DNA of 64,000 nt from NCBI GenBank assembly GCA_032821775.1, contig JAVLRN010000010.1, positions 1,612,001 to 1,676,000 of the forward strand. The letters are read 5' to 3'. The stretch is from Sanguinoderma infundibulare (lineage: Eukaryota > Basidiomycota > Agaricomycetes > Polyporales > Polyporaceae). Shown here one piece after another: positions 11,958 to 24,318 of this stretch. Each line of letters starts with the position of its first letter. Position 1 is the stretch's first letter. A model generated the notes under the pieces. The model saw only the letters and a program-made list of their open reading frames with translations. It did not search any database and was not told the origin of the DNA. A program made the translations under genes and the position numbers.

Positions 11958-12323
11958 CTAGTTTTTTTTTGACCTGTGGCTTTGCCACAGAGCTTCGCCT
12001 TTGGCTCAGCGCTTTGATTTGATGCTTCGCCTTCAGCTCAGTGCTTTGACTGTAATGCTTCACCTTTGGCTCAGTGCTTTGACTGTTGGCATTTTGAACT
12101 TTGCCTTCAGCTCAGTACCTTTAATGCCAGCTTATACTTACATTTAAACCTTGGTTGATTGAAGTCTCACTAAGCCTGCCCTAAAGTGATTTGATAACAG
12201 CAATAAATATTTTCTGATAGTGCATACTACTACATGGGGGCTATGGAAAGTGGTGAAAGTGGGTAGAATGATAAGAAAGTGATGAAAAAGAAATACAAGA
12301 ATGCAACAGATTGCAAAGACACA

Positions 12324-15300
12324 TCAGCTGGGCAAATTGGGAATAACTTCTTGGTAGACTATGTTTGTAGTCTTCATATCCTCTTTTCCCTGAGCAAACA
12401 ACACCTTTATGTGCAAAGGTGAAGTGCAGTGGGAAAGGGCAACATAAAGCTGCCCATGACTGAACACAGGTATATGGAGATCTAGACCAACACAGGACAC
12501 TGATTGACCTTGTGCCTTATTGATGGTCATTGCAAAAGCTAGTCGCACAGGGAATTGCTGCTGACTAAGTGGAATTGGAAGGTCTTCTGAGGATGGCTGA
12601 ATTGTAATCCTTGGAATAAACACTTCCTTTCCAGCATGATCACCACCCAATATTCGACAACACAATACTCGAGGTTGGATGTCCACCAATACCATTCTAG
12701 TATCATTACAGAGGCCATTCTGAGGATCAAGATTTCTTAGGAGCATAAGAGGGCATTCTGGCTTCAAAGCCAGTTTGGACATTGGTAATCCAGACACATT
12801 AATGGAGTTGAGAAACTCTATTGGATATGTCTGATCCTCTTCACCATCTACTTTATCAGCTGAATGCATGATGGTTTCCTCTCCCAGAAATTTGGCAAGA
12901 ATTTTCTGGTTGAGCTCATCGACTGCATCATTTTTGGGAGATAAAATAGTGCGCTCCAAGAAGTATTCATCTGGCTTGTTTGGCACTTCGAGGTCAGGGT
13001 ACAGTTCAGCAATCAAACCATCAACAGTATTACTTTGCAAAGCCATCGTGTGTGGTAGTGTAACATTCCCATCAGGATCAGAGTTGGTACCGGCACCAAC
13101 CTGTAAAAGCCATTGAGCGAAGTGTACAGTCTCAGGAGACTGTTCAAGGCACATGTTTTCTGTAAGATGAAGCAATGTGACATGTCTCCAGAGTGGTGAC
13201 CTGCAAAGCGAAGCACCCACAATGTGTGGTCTTGAACCGTGTGGAATAACAGGTAATGTTTGGCGAAAATCCCCACCAAATAACATGGTGATTCCACCAA
13301 ACAGGCGATCATTACCCATAACATCACGCAAAGTTCGTTCCACTGCCTCTACTGCAAAGCGGTTCTGCATTGGTACTTCATCCCAAATGATGATTGCTGT
13401 CTTAGCTAGAACAGCAGCAAGATCACCATTTCCAGGAATTCTGCAAGTAGAGTCATGGTGAACTGGAATTGGAATTTTGAAGCGGGAATGAGCAGTTCTA
13501 CCACCAACTAACAGTAGAGCAGCAATGCCAGATGATGCAACAGTCAATGCAATGCATGTCACACCCTGCTGGCCATGAACGGCTGCTGCAATTGTATTGC
13601 ATACAAATGTTTTGCCACATCCTCCTGCACTATGTAAAAAGAACATTTTACCTAACTATTTATGCACAGACTCCATAACACTTGTGAAAGCAGTGTTTTG
13701 ACCATCATTGAATCGGCTCGAGTTGTGTTCCACTTGTCAGTTCAGAGACTCCATGTCATAATCCAACTCTTGCTGCAACATTGCATTATTTGCTGCAGCA
13801 CCCCATGGTAGAACAGGCAATGGTAGACCAAAATTAGACAATGTCTTGCCAGACTTTTGCAATATCTCATTGAGCAAGTAAAGACCATAGTCATATACTT
13901 GCTCATCCATTGGATTAAGATGATTCATTCTTTCCAAGGTCTGGGTGAGATCATTATATAAGTTGCCTCTAAATTCATTCCACAATGCCAGAGGGTTCAA
14001 AGGGTGCTGGAATAGTAGAATGATAGCAAATAATTGTCTCAGTTGCCTTCCAGGCTGCATCTCAGAGGCCTCACTTAAACATTGACTCCATTCATTGTCA
14101 TTGTCAAGAAGGCCTCTTGCTGCACATGCAGCCTGATAAGTTGGATAGATGTCATTTCTGACCTTCAAGAGATCATTCCAACTCTTTGCACCTTTAACAA
14201 CTGTCAATAAGAGCCGAAGGTAAAACCGTTCTCCTGCAGAAGGATGTACAAAATGCATGCGACCAATAACAGCCCCCTGTTTTCGAGGAGTCCATTTGCG
14301 TGACTTTTTATTCCACACAAAGTGCTTCGGAAATTTCTGATACAGAAAAGTCAAGGCAAGTGCACCATGCTCGCTATTTGCATTTGCAGTAAACCACTCA
14401 GTCAATTGAGTCATTGCAGAAGATGCACGATTCACAACCTCTCCAGCAACATCTTCAGGATCAAAGTACATGGTCTGTTTATTTTTTAGATGAACAGGAA
14501 GATGGTACATGGATGGGAATTCCTTGTGCAAATGCCACTCTTGCAAATGCCACATTGCCTCAGGTGGTCCAATGTATCGAGCATCAACATATTCCTTGAT
14601 TTCATCCCTTTCTCCAACCTGTAGAGTTGCCCTATCATGCCCTTTATAGATGTACTTGTAAATATACTTTACAGCCTTCACCGATGCACAAATCTCAACA
14701 TTGATATGACAATTGAATTCAGCACAAAGTTGAGGGTTATATGGAACAACATCACGGTTGGTGAATACATGGCCTTTGAAATTCGTGAAAGTGCATCCAT
14801 TGTCAGGGCAGGCATAAACAGGATAGCCATCCTCACTCAAAGTAGTCTCCTCACAGAAATCACGGGGATAACACTTTGAGCAAGATCCATCTACCTTACA
14901 CTTATTACCACAGGGTCCATGCAGCATACAGGTAGTGATGGTGGCATGAAGCAAAGGTTGAGTGTTAGGATCAGGGAGTTGTGCAGAAACAATGGTGTCC
15001 ACTGCCACTGCATCTCTAATTTTCTGTGCATCATTAAGGAAAATCAAGAGATGCATGTGAGGCAAACTGTGCTTTTGAAATTCAATGGTATAAACCTCTG
15101 CTTCAAGCCCTTCAAAAAAGCTGTCCTTGATCTTTTTGAGAAGCGCCTCCTTCTTTAACTGAAACACTCTTGCAACAATATCAGGACAATCTGAAGGTTT
15201 TTGCTTGCAAGTATGATCTCTGCCTGCCAGTCTGAGCAGCTCTTGTTCAACTTCAGGCCATTGAGGATTTGCAGTCATAGTAAGGAAAATGTCAGGCTTT

Positions 15301-17253
15301 TGGAATTCACGGCATATTGCCATAGAATCTTGAAAGAGCTGATACATATGACGACTGCTCCCTGGATGTGTTGAAGGTAAAACAATTCTGGTTCCTTGCT
15401 GAGCGAGGTTTTCCTGATCACCTGCATTGGCAGCATCAACCAAACCTTGGTATAGGTCTGCATGGATCTGCTTCTGATTATGTCTAATCCAGTTTAGATT
15501 GCTGCCTTCAACTGAAGCCCAAGCATCAACCATATATTGCTGGAATAAATGCTCACCTCGGAATAAATAATCCACTTCACCCTGAATCAGACAGGGATGC
15601 GAACGATATGCATAGAAGCATCTTTGAGAAACATATTTAGAGTGCAGATGCCCCTCAGGTCCTGCATGGGCTGGGATCTTTCTATGCCACCCTTCCTCAG
15701 CTTGAGGAAAAAAGAGAATGTAGTGAAGTGGAGCATATAAAGGATGGATCTGGCTAATCCTTTTCAGTCCACCATCTTTCAATCACAATATAATATCACA
15801 ATGTTGGCTAACATCTTCATTTTCTCCTGAGCCAGGAATAACAGCAGCTACTTCATCTGCAGTGGATAAGTTGTAGCGTCGCTGATCTTCTGTAGCACTC
15901 AGAATAATACGTGCCTCAACCTGATTACGTTCTTCAGGTGGCTTCTCCATAATCACATCATAGGCACGTTTGTACAAAGGCACCAAGGGATTGACATGGT
16001 AAAGCATATCCTGCAAGTCCGACATAATACTGAGAGTGAGAAGATTGGGATTATTTCCATTCCGAGCTGAAAGCACTGCATGAGGATCATGAATATAGAG
16101 CTGTGCAAATTGAGGTGGTTTATCACCAATGGGAAGCAGGCTTCCCATTAAGTGGTGAAGTTCACCATGGATCACAAATGAATATGGCCCTGCAGAGTTG
16201 ACCACTTGTTCATTCATTTTGACAGCAGTGGAAGTAAAGGCAAAAGCAGAGTTATATCTTCGAATGTGATCCAAAAAAGTCTGTGTCCAAGGATCTGTGC
16301 CATTCATCAAGTCCCATAAAGATTGTGGTGGCAGCACAGGCTCAGATAACCGCACTTGTCCTTGAAGACAGCATAAAGCAAATTGTGGGTTGTGCACTGA
16401 AAATCTTGTCAAGCACTCATTCAAGAAATGTAGTGCCCCACAATACATGCACACTATATTCATTTGCCCAATGTTATGTCACCCTTCAGGTTCTGTGTAT
16501 GGACGACGTCCAAGAGGGATAGCTAAAGCAGCTCAGGCCTGCTGCTGAGCAACAGCCCATTCAAGTTCTTCAGCAGCATGTTGTGCAGCTTGCTCCTTAG
16601 CATGACGTTGCTGTTCCATAGCATGAGCATACTCTTCAGCAGCATCATTATCAGCCTGCTGTTGAGTATGCTCAATTTGAGTAGCTTCATGCTGCTGCTG
16701 TTCTTGATCATACTGCTCAGCCCTCTGTTGTACACTCTGATTTTGCTGTTGGGCATGAGAGTCATACACACTTTGTCTATGCTCATTTCCACTGTTATGA
16801 TTCTGCTGAACTGGAGGCTCAACCCCTGTTCTAGTATGTCTTTGGCAAACACTCCTTCTCTGAACTCTCTCTGCATGACATTGTTGGAAATTGGCTGTTA
16901 GTTCAGCGCTATAATCCCATGCAGCACCACCATTTGCAAAATCAGCCAACCGTGAAGGTCCAGCCATAGGCTGATTGTTTAGTTGAGGATAACCCCATTG
17001 ATAACCCATATACCCATTTGAAGGTCCCTGCAAACCCCATTCCCTGCATGTTGATATTGAAAAGGAGCCCCCAATTGATTTTGTCCATTATAGTGCAGCA
17101 TCTGATATGCATAATAAGCAGCTCCAAAGTTTGGCTGCTGTGGAGCAGCAAAGCCTCTACTCCTTTCCTGTCTTACTGAAGGAGACATCATCTGAAGATG
17201 CTCTTCATGATCCCTTTCTCTCTCAATAATCCGTTCCCTCTCTGGTGTTTGCC
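12324..17253 (-). pseudogene. Helitron Rep/Pif1-type helicase, five in-frame stops
   Basis: From 17033 down to 12324 one continuous minus-strand frame encodes the Helitron replicator. In order: a Gln-rich N-terminal part; a Cys-containing segment MYCGALHFLNE; the helitron helicase-like (HUH) domain with LPHMHLLIFL and the paired tyrosines in KYIYKYIYKGHD; and a Pif1-like SF1 helicase with Walker A SAGGCGKTF, Walker B IIWDEVPM and GGDFRQTLPV. HUH-Rep nicks and joins single-stranded DNA; the helicase unwinds it during rolling-circle transposition. The frame is broken by stops at 16533-16535, 16479-16481, 15783-15785, 13737-13739 (all TGA) and 13656-13658 (TAG). Another frame change lies near 17040. 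The N-terminal exon may begin near 17253 after a splice acceptor. The copy is inactive but the rest is well conserved. Confidence 0.85.
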
Positions 17254-17559
17254 TAAATAATTAGTTAGCATTAATTTGAAATTGTACTTTATATGGCCAC
17301 CTACTGTTCTTAATGTTGCTGGCTGTTGTTTGGTGATTGAGGATCCATGGTGTTCAAGATGTTGTAGTGTGTGATGCTATATATAATAAATATTAGAAGG
17401 GTGTTCATCACAATCTAATATATATTCTGCTTACTTGATTGTGGAAGTGAAGCCCTTGGAATAAAGCCTGGTGGTGCTGGCTTGATCTGGTTAAAGGCTG
17501 TATAAACTTGTTGGTATAAGCCTGTTACTTGAGTTAACAATTGAATATTTACCTCAAAA

Positions 17560-18190
17560 AGTGCGGATGATGAAGGGCTATTTATTTGATTAGTACAGGT
17601 TTGTTACATGGATTGATTAGAGAAACCAACCTCTGATAAGCCTGGATTGATAAGCACCAATAAGTGCGGATTGATGGGACCTATATAAAGGGTTAGCAAT
17701 GCTTTGTTACATGGATTGATGAGAGATCCTAACCTTTGATAAGCCCAGACTGATAAGCACCAATAAAAGCGGATTGATAGTGGAGTGTAAGCACCAATAA
17801 GTGCGGATTGTATGACCTTATCACTGGGATTGATGGTGTGATCTATAGAAACACGTTAATGCCGGTTTTTTATTCAGATAAGGAACCCAATCAAACCTTT
17901 GATAAGGGGTGATAAAGCACCAATAGAAGCGGATTGATAGTGGGAATAAGTGCAGATTGTATGGCCTTATCACTGGGATCTATAGAAATGTGTTAATGCC
18001 GGTTTCTTATTCTGATAAGGAACCCAATCAAACCTTTGATAAGGGTGATAAGGACCAATCTAATCGCAGTTGATAGCGCGGATCTAATCACAATTGATAG
18101 TGGTAATCGCAGTTGATAAGGCATGATAAGTGCGGACCTAATCGCAATTGATAGTGGGGCAAGCAGAGTAATCTGATAATCCCATTAGAA
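17560..18190. repeat. Minisatellite in the 5' part of Helitron 2
   Basis: Imperfect repeats of units such as GATAAGCACCAATAAGTGCG and AGGAACCCAATCAAACCTTT. The stretch is AT-rich, unlike the adjoining GC-rich LTR. No open frame; probably a structural part of the Helitron. Confidence 0.65.
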
Positions 18191-18291
18191 AGCCATTAAT
18201 CAAAGATTGATATCAGATTGCTCACAGTGTGTCATCGGCTGTCTTGCCTTACAGTAGGCAGTGTGAGAAGCAAGCGCTAATATTGACCCGG

Positions 18292-19278
18292 TGATGCGCG
18301 CCCGACGCTTCCGACCGCGGAAACCGACACGATGGCCCCGTTCGGATAACCGAGGTGACTCGACCGACTTTCTGGCCGTTGCCGGCGCGCTGGCGTCTTT
18401 GGTTACGCAACCCGGACACACGTGGTGTGGTCTGGTCGGCCGGCTAGGTGCGGTACGGTAGCGAGCCGAAGAAGCCGGACACGTGCGATGACGCCGCACC
18501 AAGGCTAGACCGTCGAAGATACCGAACGTACTTGACCACTGCTGGCGTCGCGACTTGGCCCGTCCCCGACTGACCCCACGGTCACACAAGTGGCGGGCCA
18601 CAAGTTAAGTCACTCAGTTGCCTTCTCCGTCGCGCAGCGCAATGGGTCGCGGACCGTCCCTTACGAAAGATTACTTACGCGACAGGTACGGGTCACGACG
18701 ACCGGGAGCCGATGAGTCGCACGACTGCGCAACAGCGATCACGACCCGCCAAGACAAGCTGACTGTGGTCGCCCAATCTGGTCGCGGTCGCATACCGATC
18801 GCTGGAGTTCCGGAGGGTTTCCGACGTTGGTTTTATGATCGCTAGTCGCCACAAGGCAGTCTAGTCCGTCGCTGTCGGGCGTAGCTACTGTTACCGGTGT
18901 ACTTAACCCCTGTCACTGCCGTTCGGGCAGACAATCTTGGACCCCCACCCTTTACCTCTCATTTCTCCGATGAGCAAGTGCGACTCGACATCATCTGCTG
19001 TCGGGTGTAGCTAGCGACTGCGATTGCAACTTGTGACAGCGACCACCGATTGACCGATTTGCGACAGCGACAGCGACTTGTCACGCGACTTTCACCGCGA
19101 CTTTCGACCTTTGCCACTACACGCTCTTACCCCTCTCTTCTCCTCGGCACCGGTTACGATCGCGACCAAAGGGAACCCGAGACCGTACTCGCCCTCCGCA
19201 CTGGCGACGTCGCTCCGACCTCGCCTCCCTCAGCCCTCGGTCATCCCGACTGTTCGCAGGCCCTGGGATAGTGTATCA
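18292..19278 (+). repeat. 5' LTR
   Basis: 987 bp, bounded by TG and CA. It is equal in length to the 3' LTR and differs from it at about two dozen positions by eye (roughly 2.4 percent). All the differences I noted are transitions. Confidence 0.9.
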
Positions 19279-19281
19279 TTT

Positions 19282-19299
19282 TGGAGCCCACCGCGAGGG
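19282..19299 (+). promoter_or_regulatory. tRNA primer-binding site
   Basis: TGGAGCCCACCGCGAGGG starts three bases after the 5' LTR. TGG is complementary to the CCA end of a tRNA, which primes minus-strand DNA synthesis. I could not assign the tRNA species from memory. Confidence 0.6.
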
Positions 19300-19592
19300 G
19301 GAGTATAGATCTCGCCTCCGCCTTTGGTGCGACACCGTAACTCTCATACAGTGCCACGCTGACACCTTCCACTCCTTCGCGTTCGTCGCTCGCACATGAG
19401 CTACTTGTCGCTCGCGCGCATAGAATCACCGACCTTGGACTTCAGCTCGGCGACGAGGCCCGATACAGTCGCATCCTCTATTCCCTCTCTCGCGCCCTCG
19501 ATCGTGGTATCGACGCACTCGATAACAGACCCTCTTCTTCCGACTCTTCGTCCGCGACATCTTCCACGACAGTTAGGTCTAGAGCGAGACGC

Positions 19593-22500
19593 ATGACGCC
19601 GAGCGCAATTCCTGGCGAATTTCCCCTCCCACTGTCGCCAGAACCCTGGGAAGACGTTCCACTCCCTCCTTTGCCCGATTACTGGACAGACGTTCCCCTC
19701 CCGCCGTCGCCGGATATCGCTGCGACACCCTCGACAGTGTCACTACAAGTTTCCCCATTCACACCACTCAGCGAACTCTCGTTGCTCGCGATGGATCCCC
19801 CCGATCTTCAAGCGCCGCAGCCAGCAGCGCACCCGCCACCCGCGATGCCCGCGCGCAACCACGCGACTGCGCCGGTATTCGACCCCGAGCGACCAAGAAC
19901 CTTGCACGGCTTTTGGCAAGACCTCGACGCGCTCTTCGACAGGTGCCAGGTCGCCGCTGGCCGACCACGCAAACGATGGGCGATTCGTTATCTCGAGGTC
20001 GAGGTCGCCGACTTGTGGGAGTCGCTCCCCTCGTACGAGGATGCGTACACGTTCAAACAGTGGAAGACGAGCGTGGCCGAGCTATACCCCGGCGTGGATG
20101 AGGCTCGCAAGTACTCGGTCGCCGACGTGGATAATCTGGTCGCAGGTCGCGCGGCGACACCGATCACGACGCTCGGTGAACTCTCCAGTTTTCATCGGGA
20201 CTTCCTCGTTATGACCACCTATTTGATACAGCACCAGCGATTGTCGGTACTGGAACAGTCGCGACTCTTCGCGCGTGGCATTCGACCGCCCCTATGGGAT
20301 CAGGTGGCTCAGCGACTTCAGATCAAGTTCGTCGACCACCACCCCGACGACCCCTACGCCCTCCGAGACGTCCTCGAGGCGGCACGGTTCGTGCTTCACG
20401 GGACGTCGACGACAGCGACGGCGACGCCGGTAGCACCCGCGGTTGCGACGGTGACGGCGACTCCGACGGCGACCGGTATCAAGCTGGAAGATGTCGAGCC
20501 TTTCTTCCGAATGATGGCACAGGCAATACGCGACAATGGTGCCGGGGCAGGACCAGCGGGACCACCGCAGCGTGCCGATTACGGGCGACCGCCGCCGATG
20601 GGCTTCTGCCACTACTGCGGCGACGCAGGCTGCCAGGTTCGCACCTGCCGGTTCGTCGACGAGGACATCAACGCGGGTCACATTGCACGGAACAACGATG
20701 GGAAGGTGGTCTTGCCTAATGGGCAATTCGTACCACGCAACCTACCGGGCCTGACCATGCGCGACCGCGCCTACAAGTGGCACCGGCGCAACACGACAGC
20801 GCCTGTAGGCCAGCTCCTCTTCCAGGTCGCACCGGCGGCCCCGACGCCTGACGCGACCAGCGACTGCATCGCCCAACTCGAGCATGAGATCTTCGCCCTC
20901 CGACAAGCAAGAGAGAAGTTCGACGGAGTTGAGATCACGACCGTTCCCCGGCGACCGCGACCGGCAGCAAGAGTCAAGGAGGTTCCCGACGGGGGCCCCA
21001 CAGTAGCGACCGCCAGCGGTTCCGGAATGAGGGCATCGGCCCCAGCCGCGACCAAGGCAACCATGGCAGCCGCGCCAGCACGGCCGGTCACCATCCTGCG
21101 ACCACCGACCCCAGCCACGCGACAAGGAGCGGCACCAGAGCACCCGTTCACGGGAGCCCGCGATGCGACTTATGCACCGCCACGGATGACCAATGTCGGC
21201 GCAACACCGCGACCAGTGAGCGGTAAAGAGCGCGATCCAGCGTATCGCAACACGGTCCCGGTCTACCAGCCCAAGTTGATCGACGAGGTCTACTCGCGCG
21301 CGATGAAGACACCGGCGATCACGCTCTCTGTCGAGGAGCTCCTCTGCATCGCTCCCGACGTGCGCGCCAAGTTCTGCGAGGCAATCACCCCAAAGCGTGT
21401 ACTGACCGAGCCGCGCACAGTCACCTTTGCCGATGCGACCAGCGACGACGAACTCGCGACTGCACGGTCCTGTCGCGGCAAACCTCTGGAGCCGGGTGCG
21501 CTGGTAGTCCCCGACCCGTATGACGTCTACCTCTCGCGACTCGGCCCCGGCCAAGAGCCGCAGCCGCTCGTGGTCGCAAAGGAGTCATATGCGCTTCGCT
21601 CGATCGTCGGTTGTCTTGATGGTAAGATCGACATCGAGGGAACCTTGGATGGCGGTGCACAAATCGTCTCGATCTCCGAGGGCCTCTGCCACCACGCAGC
21701 GCTCTCCTACAACCCGACGGTGCAGCTGTATATGCAGTCGGCGAACGGCGCGGTCGACCCGTCGCTAGATATTGTTCGCAATGTGCCCTTCCTCGTCGGC
21801 AGTATTACGCTTTACCTACAGGTTCACATCATTCGCAACGCGCCCTACGACTTGCTCCTCGGTCGCCCCTTCGACGTCCTGACGCGGAGCGTCATCAAGA
21901 ACTTCAACAATGAAGACCAGACGATCATGCTCAAATGCCTGAACACGCGACAAGTCGTGACCATCCCGATGCGACCACGAGGCAGCCGACCTTTCGGTTT
22001 TGCATCGACAGCAAGCACTCCGAATCTGTTTGAGGACGGGTCGCCGGACGGCGACTACGCCCTCGTGATCGACGACACACCAGGGGGCCCCATTATCTCT
22101 GCATATACCCGCATCGCTGACGACTCTATTCCTATCCCAGCTCTCTATTTATCGGCATGCGACCAACTACACGATCGCGCGGCCGTCTATTTCTCAACTA
22201 ATCTCACAACTACTAGCGAAAAATGTCGTGCAACAAGCGCGACGACACCAGCGACACCGCCGACCACTGCGACCTCGGACTCTTTCTCTCTCCTCGCATC
22301 TCCAGTTCCTCCTCCGTCTTCCTCTCTCGACATCGCTCTCTCTCTCTCTTTTATGCGCCCCTGTTCTTCCTCACTGTCTTTCGTATTCTCTTTTCTGATC
22401 AAAAACGGTCGCGGCTACTTCACGCCGCGATCGCAAGATACCCCCGCGAACGTTTTCCTCACCACGTGCGACCCCGTTACGAAAGGCCTCGTCACCAAGA

Positions 22501-24272
22501 AGAAGTACAAACCGGTCGCGTGCAAGGTGCAACCTGTCCTAGGCTCGTGCCCCGAACAGTTTCATGTCGTGCGCAACATCACCGGCGACCCGCTCGCAAA
22601 CATGCCGATCCTCCCCGATCATCCCCCTGACTTCGTCCCAACCGGTCGCTACACCCGCGAACGTATGGAGGCTCTCGACAAGAAGCTGCGACCCGACTTT
22701 CTCTGGCCCAAAGAGCGCAAGCTCCTCCACTACTTCATGTGCGTCCACAACGAGGCGTTCGCATGGACCGACGAGGAGCGCGGCTGCTTCAAACCCGAGT
22801 TCTTCCTGCCAGTCGATTTTCCAGTCGTACCGCACACGCCGTGGGTCCAGAAGAACATCCCAATCCCGCCGGGTCTCTACAAGGAGGTCTGCGACATCAT
22901 CAAGCGCAAGATCGCCGCCGGCATGTACGAGCCGTCGAATTTGTCGTATCGCGGTCGCTGGTTCTGCGTCACAAAAAAGGACAGGAAGCCGCGCATCGTC
23001 CACAGCCTCGAGCCGCTCAACAAGGTCACAATCGCGCACTCGGGCGTAACTCCGACGCCTGACTATCTCGCCGAGCAGTTCGGAGGGCGACCGTGCGGCT
23101 CGATGTACGACCTCTACGTTGGCTACGACGAGCGACTGATCGCAAAGTCGTCGCGCGACCTCACGACCTTCCAGACTCCGTTTGGGGCGTTGCGACACTG
23201 CACCCTCCCGATGGGGTGGTGCAACTCGGTACCTATCTTTCACGACGACGTCACTTACATCTTGCAGCCCGAGATCCCGGAGTGGACGGTACCGTATATC
23301 GACGACGTCCCCGGCAAGGGCCCGAAGTCCGACTATCGCGACCGCAACGGCAAATACAAGACCATCCCGTGCAACCCCGGTGTTCGTCGCTTCGTCAAGG
23401 AGCACTTTGACAACCAGAATCGCATCGTCACACGCATGAGCCATGCCGGCGGCACCTACTCCGGGCCGAAGTCGATGCCCATCGACATCGAGAACATCGT
23501 CATCGGCCAGCGATGCACACCGATCGGGCGACAACCCGAACAGTCGCGTGTCGCCCTCATCGTCAACTGGGGACCGTGCGGGAACATATCAGAGATCCGC
23601 GCATTCATAGGCATGGTCGGCATCCTGCGACTTTTCATTCGAAACTTCGCGAAGCACGCCTGGCCACTCGTGAAGCTCACGCGGAAGGACGTCCCCTTCG
23701 AGTTCGGCGATGAGCAACTCCGTGCGCAGGAGGACCTCAAGAAGGCGGTCATCGAGTCGCTGGCGCTCCGCGCGATCGACTACGAGTCGGGTGCGGCCGT
23801 CATCCTCGCCGTCGACACCTCCTACATCGCAGTCGGCTTCCACCTCTGCCAGTGCGACATCGACGACCCGCGCAAATGGTACTACAGTCGCTTCGGGTCA
23901 ATAACACTCAACGACAGGGAGGCGCGATTCTCGCAACCGAAGCTCGAGATCTACGGCCTCTATCGCGCCCTGCGGAACCTCAAGGTCTACTTGATCGGCG
24001 TTCGAAACCTCGTCGTCGAGGTCGACGCGCAATACATTCAGGGCATGCTCCAGAACCCTGACATTTCTCCGAGCGCTAGCATTAACTGTTGGATCGTCGC
24101 GATACTAACGTTCCACTTCACTCTAGTGCATGTCCCTGGAACGTCGCACGGACCCGACGGGTTGTCGCAGCGACCATCACAACCAGGCGACAAGCTGTGC
24201 GACGACGACGACGGCTTCGAGGACTGGATCGACAAAGTCCACGGCTTCCTGCACCAGATGCTGCCGACGTGA
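19593..24272 (+). CDS. Ty3/gypsy Gag-protease-RT-RNase H polyprotein, 1559 aa
   Basis: Residues 1 to about 330 are a proline-rich leader and Gag capsid-like region. A zinc knuckle CHYCGDAGCQVRTC follows near 339, with Cys in the usual His position. The aspartic protease has LDGGAQ near 684 and LLLGRPFDVL downstream. Reverse transcriptase has DLTTFQTPFGALR, the catalytic YIDD near 1235 and FIGMVGILRLFIRNF. RNase H has AVDTS near 1406, KLEIYGLYRAL, VEVDAQYI and HGPDG. It forms particles, processes itself and copies the RNA. A small frame at 19396-19596 overlaps the ATG by four bases and could be an upstream Gag extension or leader. The frame ends at a TGA (24270-24272), after which the same frame continues open into integrase. 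That TGA may be a mutation or a programmed readthrough point. Confidence 0.85.
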   Translation: MTPSAIPGEFPLPLSPEPWEDVPLPPLPDYWTDVPLPPSPDIAATPSTVSLQVSPFTPLSELSLLAMDPPDLQAPQPAAHPPPAMPARNHATAPVFDPERPRTLHGFWQDLDALFDRCQVAAGRPRKRWAIRYLEVEVADLWESLPSYEDAYTFKQWKTSVAELYPGVDEARKYSVADVDNLVAGRAATPITTLGELSSFHRDFLVMTTYLIQHQRLSVLEQSRLFARGIRPPLWDQVAQRLQIKFVDHHPDDPYALRDVLEAARFVLHGTSTTATATPVAPAVATVTATPTATGIKLEDVEPFFRMMAQAIRDNGAGAGPAGPPQRADYGRPPPMGFCHYCGDAGCQVRTCRFVDEDINAGHIARNNDGKVVLPNGQFVPRNLPGLTMRDRAYKWHRRNTTAPVGQLLFQVAPAAPTPDATSDCIAQLEHEIFALRQAREKFDGVEITTVPRRPRPAARVKEVPDGGPTVATASGSGMRASAPAATKATMAAAPARPVTILRPPTPATRQGAAPEHPFTGARDATYAPPRMTNVGATPRPVSGKERDPAYRNTVPVYQPKLIDEVYSRAMKTPAITLSVEELLCIAPDVRAKFCEAITPKRVLTEPRTVTFADATSDDELATARSCRGKPLEPGALVVPDPYDVYLSRLGPGQEPQPLVVAKESYALRSIVGCLDGKIDIEGTLDGGAQIVSISEGLCHHAALSYNPTVQLYMQSANGAVDPSLDIVRNVPFLVGSITLYLQVHIIRNAPYDLLLGRPFDVLTRSVIKNFNNEDQTIMLKCLNTRQVVTIPMRPRGSRPFGFASTASTPNLFEDGSPDGDYALVIDDTPGGPIISAYTRIADDSIPIPALYLSACDQLHDRAAVYFSTNLTTTSEKCRATSATTPATPPTTATSDSFSLLASPVPPPSSSLDIALSLSFMRPCSSSLSFVFSFLIKNGRGYFTPRSQDTPANVFLTTCDPVTKGLVTKKKYKPVACKVQPVLGSCPEQFHVVRNITGDPLANMPILPDHPPDFVPTGRYTRERMEALDKKLRPDFLWPKERKLLHYFMCVHNEAFAWTDEERGCFKPEFFLPVDFPVVPHTPWVQKNIPIPPGLYKEVCDIIKRKIAAGMYEPSNLSYRGRWFCVTKKDRKPRIVHSLEPLNKVTIAHSGVTPTPDYLAEQFGGRPCGSMYDLYVGYDERLIAKSSRDLTTFQTPFGALRHCTLPMGWCNSVPIFHDDVTYILQPEIPEWTVPYIDDVPGKGPKSDYRDRNGKYKTIPCNPGVRRFVKEHFDNQNRIVTRMSHAGGTYSGPKSMPIDIENIVIGQRCTPIGRQPEQSRVALIVNWGPCGNISEIRAFIGMVGILRLFIRNFAKHAWPLVKLTRKDVPFEFGDEQLRAQEDLKKAVIESLALRAIDYESGAAVILAVDTSYIAVGFHLCQCDIDDPRKWYYSRFGSITLNDREARFSQPKLEIYGLYRALRNLKVYLIGVRNLVVEVDAQYIQGMLQNPDISPSASINCWIVAILTFHFTLVHVPGTSHGPDGLSQRPSQPGDKLCDDDDGFEDWIDKVHGFLHQMLPT

Positions 24273-24318
24273 CCGCGACAACGCGCCTCTCCCCTGCAAC
24301 TTTTCACGATCGCGTCTC

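Noticed and set aside
13737..15782. Separate genes for the Helitron Rep and helicase parts
   Set aside because: All parts are in one frame separated by single stops, so they are one broken gene and not an operon-like set.
16523..16901. Leu/Ser-rich frames on both strands at the Helitron N-terminus
   Set aside because: Off-frame readings of a CAG-rich, Gln-coding segment.
22539..23534. Long minus-strand frame within the RT region
   Set aside because: GC-rich shadow of the gag-pol frame; the RT motifs are all on the plus strand.
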